Under the pieces are notes generated by a model. The model was not told the DNA's origin. It worked only from the letters and a program-made list of their open reading frames with translations, and made no database searches. Positions 61,301 through 64,000 of a stretch of 64,000 nt of DNA are shown piece after piece. Location: NCBI RefSeq assembly GCF_002813775.1, contig NZ_CP020370.1, forward strand, positions 6,473,501-6,537,500. The letters are read 5' to 3'. Numbering within the stretch: position 1 is the first letter of the stretch; each line of letters starts with the position of its first letter. Both the position numbers and the translations under genes were made by a program. The stretch is from Candidatus Thiodictyon syntrophicum (GTDB taxonomy: Bacteria; Pseudomonadota; Gammaproteobacteria; Chromatiales; Chromatiaceae).

Positions 61301-62912
61301 CGTTATTGATCAGCCAGGCGGGCGGGTCAAAGCCCCCGGCACTTGCCGCTAACTTGTCCTCCCAGAAGCCGTCGGTGAAGATGGCATGCACATTGTTACG
61401 GCAACCGTGCAGCGGGTTGGTGTCGGCTGCGACCGGTTTGACGAGGACCCCATTGACCGCCTCGGGACTCTCGACGTAGGCCTGATCCGATTTACAGAAT
61501 TCGTGGGTACGCAGGGCCGCACTGACCAGATAGGTTTGGGTCGTGGCCCGTCGCGAATAGAGCCAGCCGTAAAACCGCGACCTGTTCTGACTGTAGGGGG
61601 CAAAGGTTGTGGAAAGGGACTTGTACGCCGCGGCGGTCGGCAGAAATTGACCCTGAGTCAGGGTCTGGTAACCGAGTCGCACGCCCGGACGGAGACGGTC
61701 CATGACGCGGCCCAGCGCGCTTTGCACCGTCAATTCGCGGCTGCGATAGTAACTGAACCAGTTTGCGAAGTTCCGTTTTGCGAGTGCGGCGTCGTCTGGC
61801 ACCGCACCGTTGTCGTCCTTGAGAAGCTTTCGACGGGCGGCCAGGACATCATCCTTGGCGTCATTGCACCAGCAGGCCTCCGTCGAGCAACATGAGGTCG
61901 GACGCTTGTTCGCCGCCACCGCGGAGATGTCCACTCTGCTATCGTATATTTCTGCCAAGTCGTCCGCGGTCCCCACCACCACCCGCTCCAGACAGGCGGC
62001 CGGGAAGTCAACGGGGGTAATGTCCGCAAGTAAATTCGGGTCATTGCACGGTAATTGCGTGGGCGCGGGGGGCGGGTTAGGGTTAGGGTACTGGCCCGAG
62101 TAGTTCAAGCGGTTGTAGAAGGCCGGGCAGTCGCCCGTGCCCCCCGCTTTCATACAGCGCCAGGCCCAGGCGCTGCCTAGTTCAAGCAGCGTGAGCGTCG
62201 GGTGGGCGGCAAGAAACGCCGGGAATGCGGGGTTTCCCGTATCGGCCGTATAGGTGTTGCTTAAATCGTCAGCGACGGTTTTAGCCGGATCGAGGTCCGT
62301 GCATGGCCCATCGGAATTCGTGCCCGAAAGGTCCCAGACCGGGGCGTAGTTGCGTCCGAGGTCCACTGTACAATTGCTCAGTGCAAGGTCTGTCGCACAA
62401 CTCCCGCTTGGTGAGGTCTGCGCCGTGCAGCCCGTGCTCGAAGCAAAGGCCGCATACAGCGGATCCAGGCGGGTGACGGCAACCCCGCCGACTTTGATGG
62501 AGTCGCCATGGGGCAGCCTAGTGCCCGAGGCGTCCACGGGCGGCTCATAGGTGATGGCCGGATTATAATACTGCCGGTTGGTCAGGGCTGCCGTGTCGCG
62601 CGCGTCCAGCTTGGGCGGCGATTGCAGTGCCCCAGGCGTCCAGATGCCGTCCGGCAAAAACGCCTGGTTCATGCTGTTGGAGTCATCCAGGGTCAGAATG
62701 AAGTTGGGCTGGCTGCCGGATAACACGAAGAGCGGGGCGTGTGAAATCCCGATAGCGTCCAAGGATCCAGCCGCGGCAAGCGCCGACGTGACGGCGCTCA
62801 CCAGGGTCAGGATGGCGATCGGCCACGCGTGCCCCCTTGACCACCGCGGCCGCACGGATGCGGCGCAAGACCGTGTTTGATCTGCAAGAGCGCAGGCCTG
62901 TCGGTTCAACAT
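58371..62912 (-). CDS. pilY1: Type IV pilus tip/biogenesis protein PilY1
   Basis: The ATG (complement 62910-62912) has GGAGG eight bases upstream and gives 1513 residues. The same frame is open to 63581 but there it only shadows pilX. A signal region ends near residue 47 (SALAAAG). A vWA-like domain has the metal site DDSNS (76-80). Cysteine pairs are frequent in the N-terminal half. The C-terminal beta-propeller (NAAPVLVGAP, YAGANDGMLHAF, YAADLFGNLWRFDL) is the conserved PilY1 domain, followed by a calcium-loop-like DYNMDGVFD. PilY1 controls pilus extension/retraction, adhesion and surface sensing. Confidence 0.92.
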   Translation of the reverse strand: MLNRQACALADQTRSCAASVRPRWSRGHAWPIAILTLVSAVTSALAAAGSLDAIGISHAPLFVLSGSQPNFILTLDDSNSMNQAFLPDGIWTPGALQSPPKLDARDTAALTNRQYYNPAITYEPPVDASGTRLPHGDSIKVGGVAVTRLDPLYAAFASSTGCTAQTSPSGSCATDLALSNCTVDLGRNYAPVWDLSGTNSDGPCTDLDPAKTVADDLSNTYTADTGNPAFPAFLAAHPTLTLLELGSAWAWRCMKAGGTGDCPAFYNRLNYSGQYPNPNPPPAPTQLPCNDPNLLADITPVDFPAACLERVVVGTADDLAEIYDSRVDISAVAANKRPTSCCSTEACWCNDAKDDVLAARRKLLKDDNGAVPDDAALAKRNFANWFSYYRSRELTVQSALGRVMDRLRPGVRLGYQTLTQGQFLPTAAAYKSLSTTFAPYSQNRSRFYGWLYSRRATTQTYLVSAALRTHEFCKSDQAYVESPEAVNGVLVKPVAADTNPLHGCRNNVHAIFTDGFWEDKLAASAGGFDPPAWLINNDGTQSPLAWPDPSNPAGSPNGVQHRATIPDPVTGLPVALPQTYDPSALTSKVFADGNTGMLADVAFRSWIEDLRPDLGIATDAVAPLTLDPDTTGSIADQFWRHRNDWADWQHVTTITVGLGVAGNTKYPLGDPPGKGDWSYTTGTGATAVTTTGNIFIDGFPGNWTATGTDPGTGASRASMIPVKMKVDDTLHAGINGRGDYLSAGDPATLISTFNYIVDILATLAGDSSAAAAAINTGSTASADLLYQARFNPADWSGDIRAYRISDGKGRPPCGDTVPVAGQLCEDASLGLYYLSAADAMLGAPVSGNYTNRRIFTAAAGTGKEFSWANLTDLQKMDFLAGAGFTGTTPPADTDPYAVTAKNIVTYVAGDNRLEDNKEFRLRTTVLGDFINAAPVLVGAPAFYYKAPGYMTGVGANGTPFKDKSRPALIYAGANDGMLHAFNADSLTESFAFIPPALMGLENYPPDLRKQRPGPQILRDPTYAAGKHRNFVDGPIATGDVRFGTAAAGDWHTVLIAGLGLGAQALYALDVTNPPTAAATAVSSFAGSMYRWQITDRNDSTTTTDDQRWDPDLGYVFGRPAIVRIPGASGGEPVWVAITGNGYNSAEKDGSRAAGCDDPSKDQPGTGLCGQAVLYVIKIETGEILKKFQTGVGRKDDPQTGGDKRPNALGQPTIVGTTVHSDGDLLADYAYAADLFGNLWRFDLTGTSALPVRRLFSATGPGVGNALGAAQPITAPVAVARHPTGVGTLVLFGTGKYLDVKEDVSDGRVQSFYAIWDKGSDAQPPVVRNNTQLQVQTFVDTDIVVKDKDGVEVTRGRTSSANTVDWSTKNGWYIDLDKEKTVSGVNKGERVVVAPEVQGTRVIFVSLVPEGNPCVGEGYGWINALDLRSGAHFPSSPFDYNMDGVFDRSDLLGGQAGTSVRFTPGGKATGVYSSTSGFGDGKGRSTTVVSSSAGGLHSVNDFPFLQWRVWQQLP

Positions 62913-62944
62913 GGTGTGGCCCTCCGGCCCGGTGATTAGGCTTA

Positions 62945-63733
62945 TCAGAAGAGTTTGGTAATGGTGGTCTGCAAGATCGCGCGGGAGTTGGTGCCGGGGT
63001 CGAAACCGACCGCGGAGACCGTGAAATAGTGAAACCCCTTGCGCGCCGAGGCCTTCTCGGGTTCCAGCGGCGGGACATACCGCGATTCGATGATGAAATG
63101 GGGCTGAGTGGTCGTGCCGATACCAGTCAAGGGCGATCCGCTCACCGCGTTGATCGCTTGGCCGGCAAGCGTGGCGGCGCCCCCGCTCACGTAGCTGCCC
63201 CAGCCTGCGACCACGGTGTTCAGGGTCGCGCAGGGGTCGAAGCTGGCCGTTGCGGGCTTCGCGAAGTCCTGTCCCTCGCAGGCGGCCCAAATCAAGAACG
63301 AGGTGCCGGTCCAGGCGACCGAGGCCCCCCGTTCCTTGATCCGCGGGGGGACTCGCAGTGCTGCCAGATGGGTGAGCGCGGTCTGCGTGCCCGCCTCGGC
63401 CGCCTGGAAGGCGCTGTTCGTTTCCTTGGAGTGGCCCGCCATGAGCTCCTGCAGTACCGAGGTCCGCATGCCGCTGACGCCGAGTATGACCATGATCAGC
63501 AGCACAATCAGGCTCACGATCAATACCGCGCCGCGGGCCGACGCCGGCGCCCCGGCCGGCGATGAGCTGAGCTGACACCATGGTTCAGACCCCGGGGCGG
63601 GAATGTGGCATGGGGAGCGGCGCCGGATCGCGAATGCGCCGGCCTTCGGCGCGGCTACCGAGCCTGGGGGCGGGCAGCAAATCGACGCGCGGCGGGGGCG
63701 GGAGGGGGTGGCGGGCTGATTGCTACCTGTCAT
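62945..63733 (-). CDS. pilX: Minor pilin PilX-like protein
   Basis: The C-terminal 190 residues fit PilX: the prepilin-type hydrophobic N-helix ARGAVLIVSLIVLLIMVILG, then SGMRTSVLQELMAGHSKE and FQAAEAG. The gene lies between pilW and pilY1 as usual. The leader before the helix is about 65 residues from the only in-frame ATG (complement 63731-63733), much longer than usual. An ATG with suitable position at 63581 is in another frame, so a frameshift or an unusual start is possible. Confidence 0.8.
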   Translation of the reverse strand: MTGSNQPATPSRPRRASICCPPPGSVAAPKAGAFAIRRRSPCHIPAPGSEPWCQLSSSPAGAPASARGAVLIVSLIVLLIMVILGVSGMRTSVLQELMAGHSKETNSAFQAAEAGTQTALTHLAALRVPPRIKERGASVAWTGTSFLIWAACEGQDFAKPATASFDPCATLNTVVAGWGSYVSGGAATLAGQAINAVSGSPLTGIGTTTQPHFIIESRYVPPLEPEKASARKGFHYFTVSAVGFDPGTNSRAILQTTITKLF

Positions 63734-63745
63734 CACGGCAGTCCC

Positions 63746-64000
63746 TTATTGATCACGATACCAAGGGGTGAGCGCCCGGATGGCGATGGCGCTGCTGAAC
63801 GTCTCGTAGAGTCGTTTGTCGGCCACCATGTTCCAGCCGAGATCGGTTGCGGTTGCGGCGGCGGCGGCCGGTGCCGGCAACACGGCGCTCCTGCGCACCT
63901 CATCGCCGCCGGTCACCAGGAGTTCAACCCGCGCGCTGTAGACGCGATCCCACCGGTTTTGTGACGTCACCTCCGCGGCCGTCTGCAGCGTGGCGGAATC
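63746..64000 (-). CDS. pilW: Minor pilin PilW-like protein, C-terminal part
   Basis: The last 84 or so residues of a frame that enters from the right edge (complement). The sequence RVYSARVELLVTGG and the ending DKRLYETFSSAIAIRALTP match the C-terminus of PilW, where the final block follows an Arg-Leu and FTTTIALRN pattern. The stop is 12 bases before the pilX ATG. The order pilW-pilX-pilY1 is the usual minor pilin operon. Confidence 0.8.
   Translation of the reverse strand, partial: DSATLQTAAEVTSQNRWDRVYSARVELLVTGGDEVRRSAVLPAPAAAAATATDLGWNMVADKRLYETFSSAIAIRALTPWYRDQ

Noticed and set aside
63100-63581. N-terminal extension of PilY1 reaching 63581
   Set aside because: The extension overlaps pilX and lacks similarity; a signal peptide and a ribosome site support the start at 62912.

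Overview
The window is high-GC DNA with dense genes, short overlaps and ordinary bacterial starts. The gene set points to a gammaproteobacterium, most likely a purple sulfur bacterium or close relative (Chromatiales): apaG-apaH, cysJIH with a CysB-like regulator, an alpha-2-macroglobulin/PBP1C pair, an Lpp-like lipoprotein, PilW/X/Y1 minor pilins and PEP-CTERM-type sorting signals. That placement is inference. No rRNA, tRNA, CRISPR array or transposase gene was seen.

Layout. 1-2.2 kb: two near-identical tandem Rpn/YhgA-like nuclease genes. 2.2-5.5 kb: zinc uptake and its regulator (znuA-znuC, a repeat insertion, znuB-zur). 5.8-11.1 kb: proline iminopeptidase, D-aminoacyl-tRNA deacylase, a Gfo/Idh/MocA dehydrogenase, apaG-apaH and a TSUP exporter. 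11.4-16.3 kb: DUF805 protein, a membrane-fused hydrolase with a SOUL protein, and a TAP-like exported hydrolase. 16.4-20.6 kb: a large secreted protein with a transglutaminase-like triad, four repeat domains and a C-terminal dockerin, followed by a cohesin-like protein with a PEP-CTERM-like tail. 20.7-31.3 kb: Uma2 protein, PBP1C, a 2159-residue alpha-2-macroglobulin lipoprotein and an RlpA-like protein. 31.5-37.7 kb: cysJ-cysI-cysH, Uma2 and a CysB-like regulator. 37.8-43.3 kb: a cysteine-rich exported protein of unknown role, a hydrolase, a UPF0158 protein and a TIR-NB-ARC-TPR protein resembling antiphage NLRs. 43.8-51.5 kb: a DUF98/RDD/SpoIIM/DUF4129/DUF4350/MoxR/DUF58 cluster. 51.9-57 kb: Lpp-like lipoprotein facing an L,D-transpeptidase, an EF-G paralogue and an AmpG-like permease. 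57.4-64 kb: a PEP-CTERM protein behind a sigma-54-type promoter, then pilY1-pilX-pilW (pilW cut by the window edge).

Much of the content concerns the cell envelope: peptidoglycan synthesis and remodelling, lipoprotein anchoring, surface sorting and pili. The intergenic DNA carries at least seven families of short inverted repeats. These include three copies of a (GTTGTC)n/(GACAAC)n element and a GTAGGGTCCGC family whose TAG forms the stop codon of two genes. The most unusual functional hypothesis is the adjacent dockerin and cohesin genes, which could form a surface scaffold displaying a cross-linking or protease-like exoprotein.
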